Below, in pieces: positions 1 to 10,278 of a stretch of 64,000 nucleotides of DNA. Under the pieces are notes generated by a model. The model made no database searches and was not told where the DNA came from. It was given only the letters and a program-made list of their open reading frames with translations. Each line of letters starts with the position of its first letter. The stretch's first letter is position 1. The stretch is taken from NCBI GenBank assembly GCA_039027855.1, contig JBCCJI010000004.1, forward strand, positions 1 to 64,000, written 5' to 3'. The stretch comes from Thermohalobaculum sp039027855 (lineage in GTDB: Bacteria; Pseudomonadota; Alphaproteobacteria; Rhodobacterales; Rhodobacteraceae). Made by a program: the position numbers and the translations under genes.

Positions 1-335
1 GCGTACCACCATGACCTCGCAGCGGTCATGATCCACTCGGGCACCGCACAACAGGCCTGACACATGACCGCAGCGATCTCTCCGCTCCGACGCCTGAAAG
101 CACCTCGACCCCGAGGAGGCATCCACACGTGGGTCGATACAACCTCGGCCTTCTGACGCAGCATGGCTGCCGCAGAGCCCGCGGCCTCGAGTTCAAGTCG
201 CCAGGTTTTTCGTTGCGTCGCCGTCACGCCCAGTTCCTTCGCCACGCTGCTCTGCGTGGCACCCGGCGCCGACACTCGCGCAACCGCCTGCTCCTTGAAC
301 TCCGGCGTGAACCGCCGCCTCGGTTGCTTGCTCAT
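1..335 (-). pseudogene. Partial IS3-type transposase OrfA (HTH part), probably degenerate
   Basis: The frame starts with ATG at 335, preceded by GGAGGATGAGGG. It opens with MSKQPRRRFTPEFKEQAV and continues through a helix-turn-helix (ATQSSVAKELGVTATQRKTW) typical of the DNA-binding N-terminus of OrfA in IS3-type elements. After about residue 55 the expected leucine-zipper segment is replaced by unrelated sequence (KAEVVSTHVWMPPRG), with no stop codon before the window edge. I therefore read it as the 5' part of a truncated or frame-shifted transposase gene. An intact but divergent transposase cannot be excluded without the left flank. Confidence 0.55.
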
Positions 336-394
336 CCCTCATCCTCCGTCCTAGGCTACCGTACCGCCCAGTCCGGTCTCAGGGGGCAAGCTCA
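1..394 (-). mobile_element. Left-end remnant of an IS3-type insertion sequence
   Basis: Read on the minus strand, the element would begin at 394 with TGAGCTTGCCCCC, which resembles the TG...CCCC terminal inverted repeats of many IS3-family elements. About 60 bases inside it lies a purine-rich ribosome-binding site and an OrfA-like reading frame that runs off the window edge. The right end and the second transposase frame are outside the window, so family and completeness cannot be settled. The protein loses resemblance to OrfA after about 55 residues, which suggests decay. Confidence 0.5.
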
Positions 395-587
395 CTTCTG
401 GCCGGAGGCCATTCTGCGCAGAACTGGGTATCGCCTTCGCGCGTCAATCGCATCTCGTCTTTGGTAGCCTGGATGGCGGCCAACGCATGCCGGGTGATGC
501 GGCCTGTCTGTGCGTGCTCGGCGATGCACGGAGTGTTTACCGTGTCGGGGCGATGAATGCGGGTCATCCGACCGCAGAGGTTAGCCC

Positions 588-3500
588 GTGCTTGAAGATG
601 CCATGCCGCCCCTGCCTGGCGACGCTCCGGCATCGGAACATCCTGGGTGCGATCCGGCACGGACGGTGATGGCTGCCCCATCAGGCGATGCCGCAGCCGC
701 GGCTCTTTGCGCCGAGCGGCGCGCGCGCGACGCCCACTGCCAAGCCGACTGGGCGCGCGAGGCCGCGGCATGGGATGATGCGACCAAGCTCACCGATCGC
801 ACCGATTTTGCCATCTGCGCTGTCGAGGCGTTGATCCGCGATGACCGCCCGGCGGAGGCTTTGTCGCGCGCTCTCTCGCTCTATGCACGTCATGGTGAGG
901 ATGTGGCGGTCTTGGGGCTTCTGGCGACGGTCTCCGATGCTGCCGGTGATGCGCCCCGGGCTCTCTGTGCACTTCGTCGTCTTGCGACGCTTGCGCCCGA
1001 TGATCGCGTGCTCGCCTGCCGCCTCGCCACGCGGTTGCAGGCGGCAGGTGATCGGCACGAGGCGGCTGCCCGTCTCGCCGAGCTTTGCCGACGCTGGCCG
1101 GATGATCCCGCGGTCTTGGAACTCGCGGCGCGTCGGGCCCGAGACGAGGCAGGGCCTGAGGCGGCGTTGACCCTGGCCAAGCGTGCAGTCCAGGGGCTTG
1201 GTGCCGAGGATCCCCGCCTTACCGGTCTCCGCCGTCTTCAAGCCAGTCTTCTCATGGACCTTGCGCGCCCAAGCGAGACGGTAGCGGTTCTTGCGCAAGC
1301 GGTCGCTGCCGACCCGGTCGATCTGGAGACCCAGCTTATGATGGCCGATGCGGAGGCCTCGGCCGGTGCGCCGCAGGCCGCGATCGACCGGTGGCAGGCG
1401 CTGGCCGTCGCGATGCCGGATGCCCTTCGGCCGAGGCATGCCCTGGCATTGCTCGGCGTTGAGCCGGCCGGTGCACAGGAGGCCGTGCTGCATGCCCGAG
1501 AGACCGACGCCCGCGTGCGGCTGAGAGCGCTGGCCTCCTGTTGCAGGGCGCATCCGCGCGAGCCCGCGCCGCTGCTCGACCTCGCCCGTGCCCTGGCCGA
1601 ACAGGGGGAGCGGCGGGCCGCCATCGGTGCCTGCCAACGGGCGCTGGCGCTTGATCCGGCACGGCCTGGCGACTGGGCTTACTGCGCGGGTCTGATGCGT
1701 GAGGAGGGTAAGCACGCCGATGCGCTAGCCCTGCTCGACGAGGGCCTGCGTCATCATCCCGGGGCAGCCGCGCTGATGCGCGATGTGCTGACGCTGACCG
1801 ATGGTCTGGGGCTTCATGATCGCGCCATGGCCGCGGCCGAGGTGCTTCTCGCGCTCCACGAGGCGCATGCCGACGACGTGTCTAAGGACGGTGAGCGGAA
1901 GGATGAGGCCAGCAGCATCCTGCGCCGCCTGGTTCGCCTCGCGCTCGCTGTCGAGGATTTTGCGGGTGCCGCGGATTGGCTCAAGCGCCTCTCGCAGGGG
2001 CATCCGGCGGGGGAGCAGTGCCTCGCCATCGACTGCGCGGGCTGGAATGGTCGGCGCGCGGCGGCGGCAGAGGCGCTGCTCGCGGCACCCGGCGCGCCCG
2101 GTGTTCTGTTGCGCCTTGCGCAATGCGCGCTCGAGGATGGAGATTTCGATCGAGCCGCTAACCTCCTGGCGCGCGCGGCCGAAGGCGAGGAGGGCGCTGA
2201 TTCGGGTCGTGGCGCGGCGGAGGGGGGGGGCCACAACAGTGCCCGCGATGCGGCGCGACGTCTTCATGCGCAGTTGTCGGCACTTGGCCCAGCGCTGCCT
2301 GCACCTCAGCCGCGGCTGGTGTTGGACGTGACGCTCGGCGGGGCAGAGGTCGAGGCGCTGTCGCGCGCGCTCGACATGCGACCCGGTGACTGGGTGACGA
2401 TACGGCGCCGAGGCGTCCTGCCGAGCGTGACAGGGGTCGGCGGGCAGACCGGGCATTCCAAGGGGGAACGCCTGTTTCGCGCGCGGCCGGGCGATCTGAT
2501 CCTCGTGCCCTTCGGCGCCGTCGAGGATGACGTTACCCCGCCTGTGGTCGCGGGCTTTCGCAGGACGGGGGCGCATGTCGTGCTGATTGCGGCCTTGGCG
2601 GATGGCTGCAGCGCGCCCGGCGGGGATTGGCGGTCAGCGGCGACGCGGGTGGGCCGGCGGGCGCGCAATCGGCTTGCGGCCCTTTGCGGCGCCGTGGACG
2701 CGGTCTTGGCGCTGGATCGGGTCGGGGCCGATGCGCTCCGGCTGCTCGGTCAGGAGGCGGGGGCCGTGATCCATGCGGAAGGGCTGGATAGCGCGGTGAC
2801 CGCGCCCGCGCGGAAGCCGCGCCACCCGTTCGACGCGAGGGAGCATGCGCCCTGTGTCCTGATGATCGTCGAGGGTCTCGCAGCCGATCCCGCAGGGCGT
2901 CTGGCGCGTGATCTGCGGGGCGCTCTCGCGGTTAGCCGCCCGCATGTCATCGTCGTCGGACCGCTAGGGCGGGAGGGCTCAGGCGCTTTGTGGCCCGGTG
3001 ATGCGGGCCCGCGGCCGGTGGACACGGAGGATGGCCGGCTCGCGGCGCTGATCGGCTGCGCCGATGCCGCGGTTGTGGCCGCGAAGGGCAGCCCCGCTCT
3101 GCGCTGGCGTCGTTGGCTGGCCCGCGCTGGCGTGCCCTGCCATGGGGTCGATCCGGAAGACGTGTCGGGTGGCGGCGTCACTGCGCTCCTCGACTGGTTG
3201 GCGGAGCTTGGTTGCCTGGCCGAGGAGCCAGTGGCGTGTGGGGATCGCGAAGCCCTTCGTGAGACCCCGATTTTGGCGCCTTCAGACGTCTCCGGCACGG
3301 TCTGCCTCGCGGCCCTATCGGGGGCGCTCTCGGGGGCTGGGCTTTCTGCTTTGCCGCAGGTTCTGCGGGCAGTGCCGGCTTCGCAGTCAGCCGAACCGCT
3401 GACGGTCATGTCCCATCCCGGCGATGGCCATGGCCGCGCGGCGGCCGCCGTCGCGTCCTGGCAGAGGGCGCTCGCCGGGGTGGTGCCCCTGATCATGGTC

Positions 3501-5282
3501 TCAGGGCTCTCGAAGTTGGCAGAGACGATGATCCGCCGAGATCTGCGCCGGGCAGTGATCCATGCGGACGCGCCCTGTCTGACGGGACCCGCGGCACTGG
3601 CCTTCGCCGCGCGCCTTGGCGCGATCGCAAGCACGGTCGGCGGTGGGGCGGGGGGCGCCGAGATCACCGTGATCCTGCATGGTGTCGCACCGGATGACGG
3701 CGAACACGCCCTGCTGATCGGGCTGATCCGGCGGGCGGGCGCCGAATGCTGCGTGATCGGCATTGCCGCGGCCGCATCGCAGGGCGTGCCAGTGATGCCA
3801 GAACCGGTCATGCCTGCGCCGGTTAGACCGTCCTCTCAAAAGCTCTCGATCGTTGTGCCGGAGCAAAATGACACGGCAGGCCTCGCCGTGGAGCTTTGGG
3901 CGGACCGCGGGCTCTCTCCTTCCCGGCTGGCCATGCTGTCGCGCGCGGTCACCCGCGCCGGCGGCCACTCGGTGCTCAGGGTGGCCGTGGGTGCCGAGGA
4001 TGCGGGTGACGAGATCAGGGCGCGCGCGGAGGCACTGGCGTCGGCGCCCCTTGATATCGCGCTTGTCCCACGCGGCACGCTCACTGGGGCCCGACCTCGG
4101 CTGCGTCTGGTCATGGGCGCCAACAGGGCGTCGGAGGCGCGCGCGGCACTGGCACTGGATGCGCCCGTTGCCATGCTGTCCAGCGAGGCCGATCCCGCGC
4201 TGGCCGAGGCCGTTCTCGTCCTCGATGACGCAACGGGGACGGGTGGCTTCGAGGCCATGCTGGCGCGTCTGTCGCATGGCCGGCTGGCGAGGGCGCTTTG
4301 CGCGCGGCAGGCCGGTTTCGTCGAGCGCCACGACCCGTTCGCGCTCTTCCAGGCGCATGCTGGCGACACTGGTTGTTCGACGTTGCTGCCGACCCCTACA
4401 CCCCTCGATCTTGCGGCGATCAGCGCGCGGCCGCTTCGGCCCCGGGCGGAGATGCTGTCCGCGGTCTTTCTGGCAGAGCGGCCGAGCGCCGATCTTCTCG
4501 AACGGCTCGACACTGCCGATCATACCGGGCCGATGGCGCGGATCGCGGAGATGCGGGCACTGGCGCTTCAGGCTGCGGGACAGGGGCGATGGATCGATCT
4601 CGATGCGCGGGCTGTTGCCACCACGCTCCCGGCTCACCCGTTGGACCGGGTATCGGGTGACCGGCTCGCGAGCCTGCCAGCCATGTTGATGGCCGGGGAC
4701 GCGCTGCCCGAGGCGGTGGCCGCCGCGCTCGGCCTCAGGGCCTTGCCGACAGCGATCGCAGCGCGTCTCGCCGCCGTGGCCGAAGAGGACCTGCGGGCGC
4801 AGGGTGAGGTGGTTGCAGAGGTCGTGGCCGCCCATGCGCTCGTCACGATGGGGGACGGGGCCGCGGATTTCGCGGCGGCTCATCCCGCGCTGACGGCGAT
4901 GGCCTGGCTGCCCGGCGCACCTAGGCGGGCACGGCGGTGCCATCGTCTTTCGGTGCTGGCGGCGACCCTGCCGGAGCTGCGCGGTCTTGTCTGGGCGCGT
5001 GAGGTGCAGCGGCGCGAGCCCTCTCCCGGTGAGATGGCGCTCAACGCCGCGCTCGATCCGGCCGCGTGGCTCGACCGGTTGCGCCGTGACGTACCCGCAG
5101 CGGGAGACCGGCTGGTGGACGACGTCGACGATGTTGGTCACTGGGCCGCGCGGTTCGAGACGGCGCTGGAGGCAGCGGCCGATATCGCGGCAGGCTCGAT
5201 CCTCTGCCAGACGGGGAACAACCTCATGCTGATACGACGCGCCGCCATCTTGCGCGCGCTGCCCGGCGTCCTCCTCGGCTGA
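588..5282 (+). CDS. Giant TPR-repeat protein with Rossmann-like segments, unknown function
   Basis: The gene encodes 1564 residues from GTG 588; ATG 603 is an alternative start. Roughly the first 540 residues are Ala/Leu-rich helix pairs in the style of tetratricopeptide repeats, for example near residue 70-480 (LARALAEQGERRAAIGACQR). From about residue 570 come several beta-alpha segments of Rossmann or glycosyltransferase-B style (RLVLDVTLGG, VLMIVEGLAADP, VIVVGPLG), but no complete glycosyltransferase signature is visible. There is no signal peptide or clear membrane segment, so a cytoplasmic protein is likely. A large scaffold or an inactive glycosyltransferase linked to surface polysaccharide is possible but unproven. 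It stands alone between the IS remnant and a hairpin repeat that starts just after its stop codon. Confidence 0.75.
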   Translation: MLEDAMPPLPGDAPASEHPGCDPARTVMAAPSGDAAAAALCAERRARDAHCQADWAREAAAWDDATKLTDRTDFAICAVEALIRDDRPAEALSRALSLYARHGEDVAVLGLLATVSDAAGDAPRALCALRRLATLAPDDRVLACRLATRLQAAGDRHEAAARLAELCRRWPDDPAVLELAARRARDEAGPEAALTLAKRAVQGLGAEDPRLTGLRRLQASLLMDLARPSETVAVLAQAVAADPVDLETQLMMADAEASAGAPQAAIDRWQALAVAMPDALRPRHALALLGVEPAGAQEAVLHARETDARVRLRALASCCRAHPREPAPLLDLARALAEQGERRAAIGACQRALALDPARPGDWAYCAGLMREEGKHADALALLDEGLRHHPGAAALMRDVLTLTDGLGLHDRAMAAAEVLLALHEAHADDVSKDGERKDEASSILRRLVRLALAVEDFAGAADWLKRLSQGHPAGEQCLAIDCAGWNGRRAAAAEALLAAPGAPGVLLRLAQCALEDGDFDRAANLLARAAEGEEGADSGRGAAEGGGHNSARDAARRLHAQLSALGPALPAPQPRLVLDVTLGGAEVEALSRALDMRPGDWVTIRRRGVLPSVTGVGGQTGHSKGERLFRARPGDLILVPFGAVEDDVTPPVVAGFRRTGAHVVLIAALADGCSAPGGDWRSAATRVGRRARNRLAALCGAVDAVLALDRVGADALRLLGQEAGAVIHAEGLDSAVTAPARKPRHPFDAREHAPCVLMIVEGLAADPAGRLARDLRGALAVSRPHVIVVGPLGREGSGALWPGDAGPRPVDTEDGRLAALIGCADAAVVAAKGSPALRWRRWLARAGVPCHGVDPEDVSGGGVTALLDWLAELGCLAEEPVACGDREALRETPILAPSDVSGTVCLAALSGALSGAGLSALPQVLRAVPASQSAEPLTVMSHPGDGHGRAAAAVASWQRALAGVVPLIMVSGLSKLAETMIRRDLRRAVIHADAPCLTGPAALAFAARLGAIASTVGGGAGGAEITVILHGVAPDDGEHALLIGLIRRAGAECCVIGIAAAASQGVPVMPEPVMPAPVRPSSQKLSIVVPEQNDTAGLAVELWADRGLSPSRLAMLSRAVTRAGGHSVLRVAVGAEDAGDEIRARAEALASAPLDIALVPRGTLTGARPRLRLVMGANRASEARAALALDAPVAMLSSEADPALAEAVLVLDDATGTGGFEAMLARLSHGRLARALCARQAGFVERHDPFALFQAHAGDTGCSTLLPTPTPLDLAAISARPLRPRAEMLSAVFLAERPSADLLERLDTADHTGPMARIAEMRALALQAAGQGRWIDLDARAVATTLPAHPLDRVSGDRLASLPAMLMAGDALPEAVAAALGLRALPTAIAARLAAVAEEDLRAQGEVVAEVVAAHALVTMGDGAADFAAAHPALTAMAWLPGAPRRARRCHRLSVLAATLPELRGLVWAREVQRREPSPGEMALNAALDPAAWLDRLRRDVPAAGDRLVDDVDDVGHWAARFETALEAAADIAAGSILCQTGNNLMLIRRAAILRALPGVLLG

Positions 5283-5332
5283 GCCATGCGGAACCGCGGC
5301 TGGTCGCCGCGGTGAGTCTTGCGGGTGTGCCC
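5283..5332 (+). repeat. Family A interspersed hairpin repeat, copy 1
   Basis: The core at 5293-5313 is ACCGCGGC-TGGTC-GCCGCGGT, a perfect 8-bp stem with a 5-base loop. It starts 10 bases after the stop codon of the TPR gene. Flanks resemble the other two copies: a GCGGAA-like block before and TGCGGGTGTGCC after. Compared with copies 2 and 3, the second stem pair is C-G instead of T-A, a compensated change that keeps the stem intact. Confidence 0.8.
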
Positions 5333-5661
5333 GGCGTCGCACAGTGAGCAGCATCGATGGCTGGGTTGCATCGCCGTGGCCGCATCGCCGGGGCCGCGGT
5401 CACGCCCCTCGAGGTTTCCGCCAAACTTGCAAGACGACCCGTGCCGCCTGGCCGACGAGCATGCCTTGCCGGTTGCGGCCCGATCCAGGGCCCGACCCTT
5501 TCTCCGGGTTCGGTGCCATCGGCTGAGGCCGCTCCCCGGCCGTCACAGGGGCGGTTCGCCCGGTGCCATCCAGCGCCCTTTGGTTTGGGGGCGATTTGAC
5601 GGCAACCTTTGCGCGGTTAGCTGGTTACCCAAATGCTGCCATGACACCGGGAGGAGACAGC
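5333..5661. other. Intergenic region before the sugar ABC operon
   Basis: No credible gene is seen in this stretch. It should contain the promoter of the ABC operon. A TTGACG at 5596-5601 is followed after 16 bases by TAGCTG, a weak match to a housekeeping promoter. A good ribosome-binding site (GGGAGGAGA) precedes ATG 5662. Confidence 0.4.
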
Positions 5662-6954
5662 ATGCGCCGGATCGCCTTTGCCGCCCTGCTCGCCGCGCCG
5701 ATGGGACTCGTCGCCGCCATCCAAAGCGCCGGCGAGAGCGCCGCCCAAAGCGCCTCGGTCGAGGTCTCGATTTCCTGTGGCGCCGTCGGGATCGAGCTGG
5801 AGCTCTGCAAGGCAGCGAGCGAGCGATGGGCCGAGAAGACCGGGCACAGCGTGACCGTGATCTCCACGCCCAATTCCTCGACCGAACGCCTGGCGCTTTA
5901 CCAGCAGATCCTCGCCGCCGGGGCCTCGGATATCGACGTCTTCCAAGTGGATGTGGTCTGGCCGGGCATCCTCGGCACCCATTTCATCGACCTCGCCCCC
6001 CATGCCGACGGCGCCGAGGCCGCGCATTTCGAGGCGATCATCACCAACAATACGATTGACGGCGCGCTGAAGGCGATGCCGCTCTATACCGACGCCGGCG
6101 TGCTCTACTACCGCGCCGATCTGCTCGAGAAGCACGCTCAGCCCGTACCGACCACCTGGGAAGAGCTTGGGGCCGTCGCGCGCCGTGTCATGGCGAACGA
6201 GCGGGCCGCGGGCGCGGACCGCATGTGGGGCTACGTCTTCCAGGGCCGGGCTTACGAGGGGCTGACCTGCAACGCGCTCGAATGGATCGACGCGCATGGT
6301 GGCGGCACGATCGTCGATGGCGCGGGCGAGATCACCATCGCGAATGACGCGGCCGTGGCGGCGCTGGAGACCGTGGCGGGTTTCATGGCCGATATCGTGC
6401 CCCCCGGCGCGCTCAACTACGCCGAGGAGGAGAGTCGCGGCGTCTTCCAGTCGGGCAATGCCGTCTTCATGCGCAATTGGCCCTATGCCTGGGCACTCGC
6501 GCAGTCGGAGGACAGTCCCGTCCGCGGTAAGGTCGGTGTGGCGGCCCTGCCCAAGGGCGGGGCAGACGGGCAGAACACCGGCACGTTGGGCGGCTGGAAC
6601 CTCGCGGTGTCACGCTATTCCGAGCATCCCGAGATCGCCGCCGATCTGGTGATGCATCTGGTGGGCGCCGAAGAGCAGAAGATCCGCGCCATCGAAGGCA
6701 GCTACAACCCGGCGATCCGCGCGCTCTATCAGGATCCCGAGATCCTTGAGGCGGTTCCGTTTTTCGGCGATCTTTTCGCTACTTTCGAGAACGCGGTGGC
6801 GCGCCCCTCGGGCGTGACGGGTGAGAACTACAACCGCGTCTCTGCCGCGTTCTGGGAGAGCGTGCACGACGTGCTGTCGGGCGATGCGTCGGCGGCCGAT
6901 GCCATGGCAGCGCTTGAAGACGACCTGGCCCGGATCAGGCGCCGCGGCTGGTAA
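5662..6954 (+). CDS. Sugar ABC transporter, periplasmic substrate-binding protein
   Basis: This is a 430-residue extracellular solute-binding protein of family 1 (MalE type). The start at ATG 5662 is chosen because GGGAGGAGA precedes it and a signal peptide follows directly (MRRIAFAALLAAPMGLVAA). The mature part opens with VEVSISCGAVGIELELC and contains DVFQVDVVWPGILGTHFIDL, a block typical of the trehalose/maltose-binding ThuE/AglE-like group. The protein would capture an oligosaccharide or disaccharide in the periplasm and deliver it to the two permeases encoded next. The exact sugar cannot be read from the sequence; trehalose, sucrose or alpha-glucosides are the likeliest by family. Confidence 0.88.
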   Translation: MRRIAFAALLAAPMGLVAAIQSAGESAAQSASVEVSISCGAVGIELELCKAASERWAEKTGHSVTVISTPNSSTERLALYQQILAAGASDIDVFQVDVVWPGILGTHFIDLAPHADGAEAAHFEAIITNNTIDGALKAMPLYTDAGVLYYRADLLEKHAQPVPTTWEELGAVARRVMANERAAGADRMWGYVFQGRAYEGLTCNALEWIDAHGGGTIVDGAGEITIANDAAVAALETVAGFMADIVPPGALNYAEEESRGVFQSGNAVFMRNWPYAWALAQSEDSPVRGKVGVAALPKGGADGQNTGTLGGWNLAVSRYSEHPEIAADLVMHLVGAEEQKIRAIEGSYNPAIRALYQDPEILEAVPFFGDLFATFENAVARPSGVTGENYNRVSAAFWESVHDVLSGDASAADAMAALEDDLARIRRRGW

Positions 6955-7010
6955 GCCCGTGCCCAGTGCCTCGGCTGACGTCCCGTTTGCATTCCCGTGA
7001 GCATGCTCCC

Positions 7011-7922
7011 ATGACACCGCGCGGTCTTGGCCATGAACGGCGGCGTTCGGCGGTGCTGTTCCTCCTGCCGATGACGGCCATCCTGATCCTGGTGGCCGGC
7101 TGGCCGCTGGCGCGTACGATCTGGTTTTCGCTGACCGATGCCCGGCTGAGCGATCTTGGCGACTACGCCTTCGTCGGGCTCGAAAACTTCTGGAACCCGG
7201 ATTGGGGCGGGCTGATCGCCGATGACGGCTGGTGGCAGGCGGTCGGTAACACGCTGTGGTTCGCGGCTGTCTCGGTGTCCCTGGAAACGCTGCTTGGTCT
7301 GGTCGTCGCCCTTGCGCTGTCGGTGAGGTTTCCGATGCGCGGGTTGGTGCGGGCCGCCGTGCTAATCCCCTGGGCGATCCCCACCATCGTGTCGGCCAAG
7401 ATGTGGGGCTGGATGCTGCACGACCAGTACGGCGTGGTGAACTGGATGCTGTTGGGTGCGGGCGTGATCGACACATCGCTGGCCTGGACGGCCGATGCCG
7501 ATCTCGCGCTCTGGTCGGTGGTGATGATCGACGTCTGGAAGACGACGCCGTTCATGGCGCTCTTGATCCTCGCCGCGCTGCAGATGCTGCCGGGCGATAT
7601 CTACGAGGCGGCGCGCCTCGACGGTGTGCCGCCGCTGACGGTGTTCTGGCATGTCACGCTGCCGCTGATCTGGCCGGCGCTGGTCGTCGCGGTGATCTTC
7701 CGTGCGCTTGATGCGCTGCGCATGTTCGATCTCGTCTACGCGCTGACCGGCAATGCCGAGGATACGGCGATGATGTCGGTCTTCGCCCGCCAACAGCTCG
7801 TCGACTTTCAGGATGTGGGCTACGGCTCGGCCGCCTCGACCGTGCTGTTCCTGATCATCGCCTGTCTGATCGGTGTGATCCTGACGCTCGGTCGCGTTCG
7901 CCTGACCGATGAGGCGCGATGA
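7011..7922 (+). CDS. Sugar ABC transporter, permease 1 (MalF type)
   Basis: A 303-residue inner-membrane permease with six predicted membrane segments. The EAA loop that contacts the ATPase is seen as EAARLDGVPPLTVFWHVTLP in the C-terminal third. ATG 7011 is preferred because the hydrophobic N-terminus (RRRSAVLFLLPMTAILILVA) follows closely; an in-frame GTG at 6966 would add 15 polar residues, and neither start has a strong ribosome-binding site. The gene is 56 bases downstream of the binding protein and its TGA overlaps the next start as ATGA, so the genes form one operon. Confidence 0.88.
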   Translation: MTPRGLGHERRRSAVLFLLPMTAILILVAGWPLARTIWFSLTDARLSDLGDYAFVGLENFWNPDWGGLIADDGWWQAVGNTLWFAAVSVSLETLLGLVVALALSVRFPMRGLVRAAVLIPWAIPTIVSAKMWGWMLHDQYGVVNWMLLGAGVIDTSLAWTADADLALWSVVMIDVWKTTPFMALLILAALQMLPGDIYEAARLDGVPPLTVFWHVTLPLIWPALVVAVIFRALDALRMFDLVYALTGNAEDTAMMSVFARQQLVDFQDVGYGSAASTVLFLIIACLIGVILTLGRVRLTDEAR

Positions 7923-8760
7923 TGGGCGAGATCGGTCATTGGTCGCCCGGCGCCAAGGCGGGGTTCGCGGCGTTGATCACCGTCATCGTCGTCGCGGCGG
8001 TCTTCCCGTTCTACTACGCGATCGCGTCGTCCTTTCGCACGGGATCGGACCTGTTCGAGCCATCGCTCGCGCTGGCCTTTGACCCCGCCAACTACCGCAG
8101 CGTGTTCGCCGAGCAGCCGTTTGGCCGGAATATCCTGAATTCGGTCATCGTGGCGACGGCCGTGGTCGGGCTCTCGCTCGGCCTTGGGCTGACGGCCGCT
8201 TATGCGCTGGCGCGCGTGGCCTTTCGCGGGCGCGGGCTGATGCTGATGTGCATCCTCGCGGTGTCGATGTTCCCGCAGCTCGCGGTCCTGTCGGGCATGT
8301 TCGAGCTGATCCGCTGGCTCGGCCTCTACAACCAGCTGCCGGGGCTGATCCTCGCCAATATGATGCTGACGCTGCCCTTCACCGTCTGGGTGCTCACCAC
8401 CTTCATGCGCGAGATGCCGCGCGAGCTGGAGGATGCCGCCTATGTCGACGGGGCGACGCCGTTGCAGGTGATCGTCCATGTTTTTCTGCCGCTGATGATG
8501 CCCGCGATGGCGGCGACGGGCCTGCTGGCCTTCATCGTCGCCTGGAACGAGTTCCTGTTCGCGCTGACCTTTACCCTGTCGAACGAGCAGCGAACGGTGC
8601 CGGTCGCCATCGCGCTTATCACCGGGGCCAGTCAGTTCGAGCTGCCCTGGGGCAATGTCATGGCGGCCTCGGTCATCGTGACGGTGCCGCTGGTGCTGCT
8701 CGTGCTGGTCTTCCAGCGGCGGATCGTGGCGGGGTTGGCGGCAGGGGCGGTCAAGGGCTG

Positions 8761-8761
<1 letters not shown>
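7919..8761 (+). CDS. Sugar ABC transporter, permease 2 (MalG type)
   Basis: A 280-residue permease with six membrane segments; ATG 7922 is a possible start one codon later. The cytoplasmic EAA loop reads LEDAAYVDGATPLQVIVHVF and is followed by LPLMMPAMAATGLLAF, the usual MalG pattern. It pairs with the upstream MalF-type subunit to form the translocation channel. It overlaps its neighbours at both ends (ATGA upstream, TGATG downstream), which implies translational coupling and fixed stoichiometry. Confidence 0.9.
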
Positions 8762-9831
<1,070 letters not shown>

Positions 9832-10278
9832 GGCGCCTCTGCCTTCGGCTTCGGCACTCCGGAGCCCGAAAGGCCAGCCGACGCCTCTTGGCCCATGCGC
9901 TTACCCGCAGGACAGACTCTGACCCTGAGCCACCTTCCTTGTCCGGGGTGTTAACGCCTTGCCCGCAGACGGCCTGAAGCGCTGTCCGAGCAGGTCGGAA
10001 CTCTCATCTGCAGCAACCTGCCCCTGGCTGTCGGTCATCGTGGTTGGCATCGCGGTCATGGCTGGGCTTGCTCCCGCCGCTGCCTCCCGCCTCTGCCCCC
10101 GCCCCTGCGGCCGGCGCGCGCAGACGTTAGGCCACTGGGCAGGTGCGCCCCGGTCCAGCGACAACCTTTCCATCGACAACCTTTTCGCGCTTGAGGGCGA
10201 AAGAAGCGGTAGCGGTTCAGTGGCGACTCTGGTACGGGACCGTTCAGTACCAACCTGGAACTGAGCGGGAGTTGTCCC
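9832..10278. other. 447-base intergenic region upstream of the RND exporter
   Basis: No gene is supported here. The left part holds an imperfect hairpin (9841-9874) after the ABC operon. CGACAACCTTT is repeated directly at 10159-10169 and 10174-10184 with a 15-base period. A palindrome at 10230-10252, annotated separately, sits 27 bases before the exporter start. The middle part shows nothing recognisable. Confidence 0.5.
10230..10252. promoter_or_regulatory. Palindrome, candidate TetR-family operator
   Basis: TGGTAC and GTACCA form perfect 6-base arms around 11 bases, and a second smaller palindrome, ACGG-GA-CCGT, lies inside. Nested palindromes of this size just upstream of an exporter gene are typical of TetR-family repressor sites. 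No TetR gene is found nearby in the window, so the regulator would be encoded elsewhere. Confidence 0.4.
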
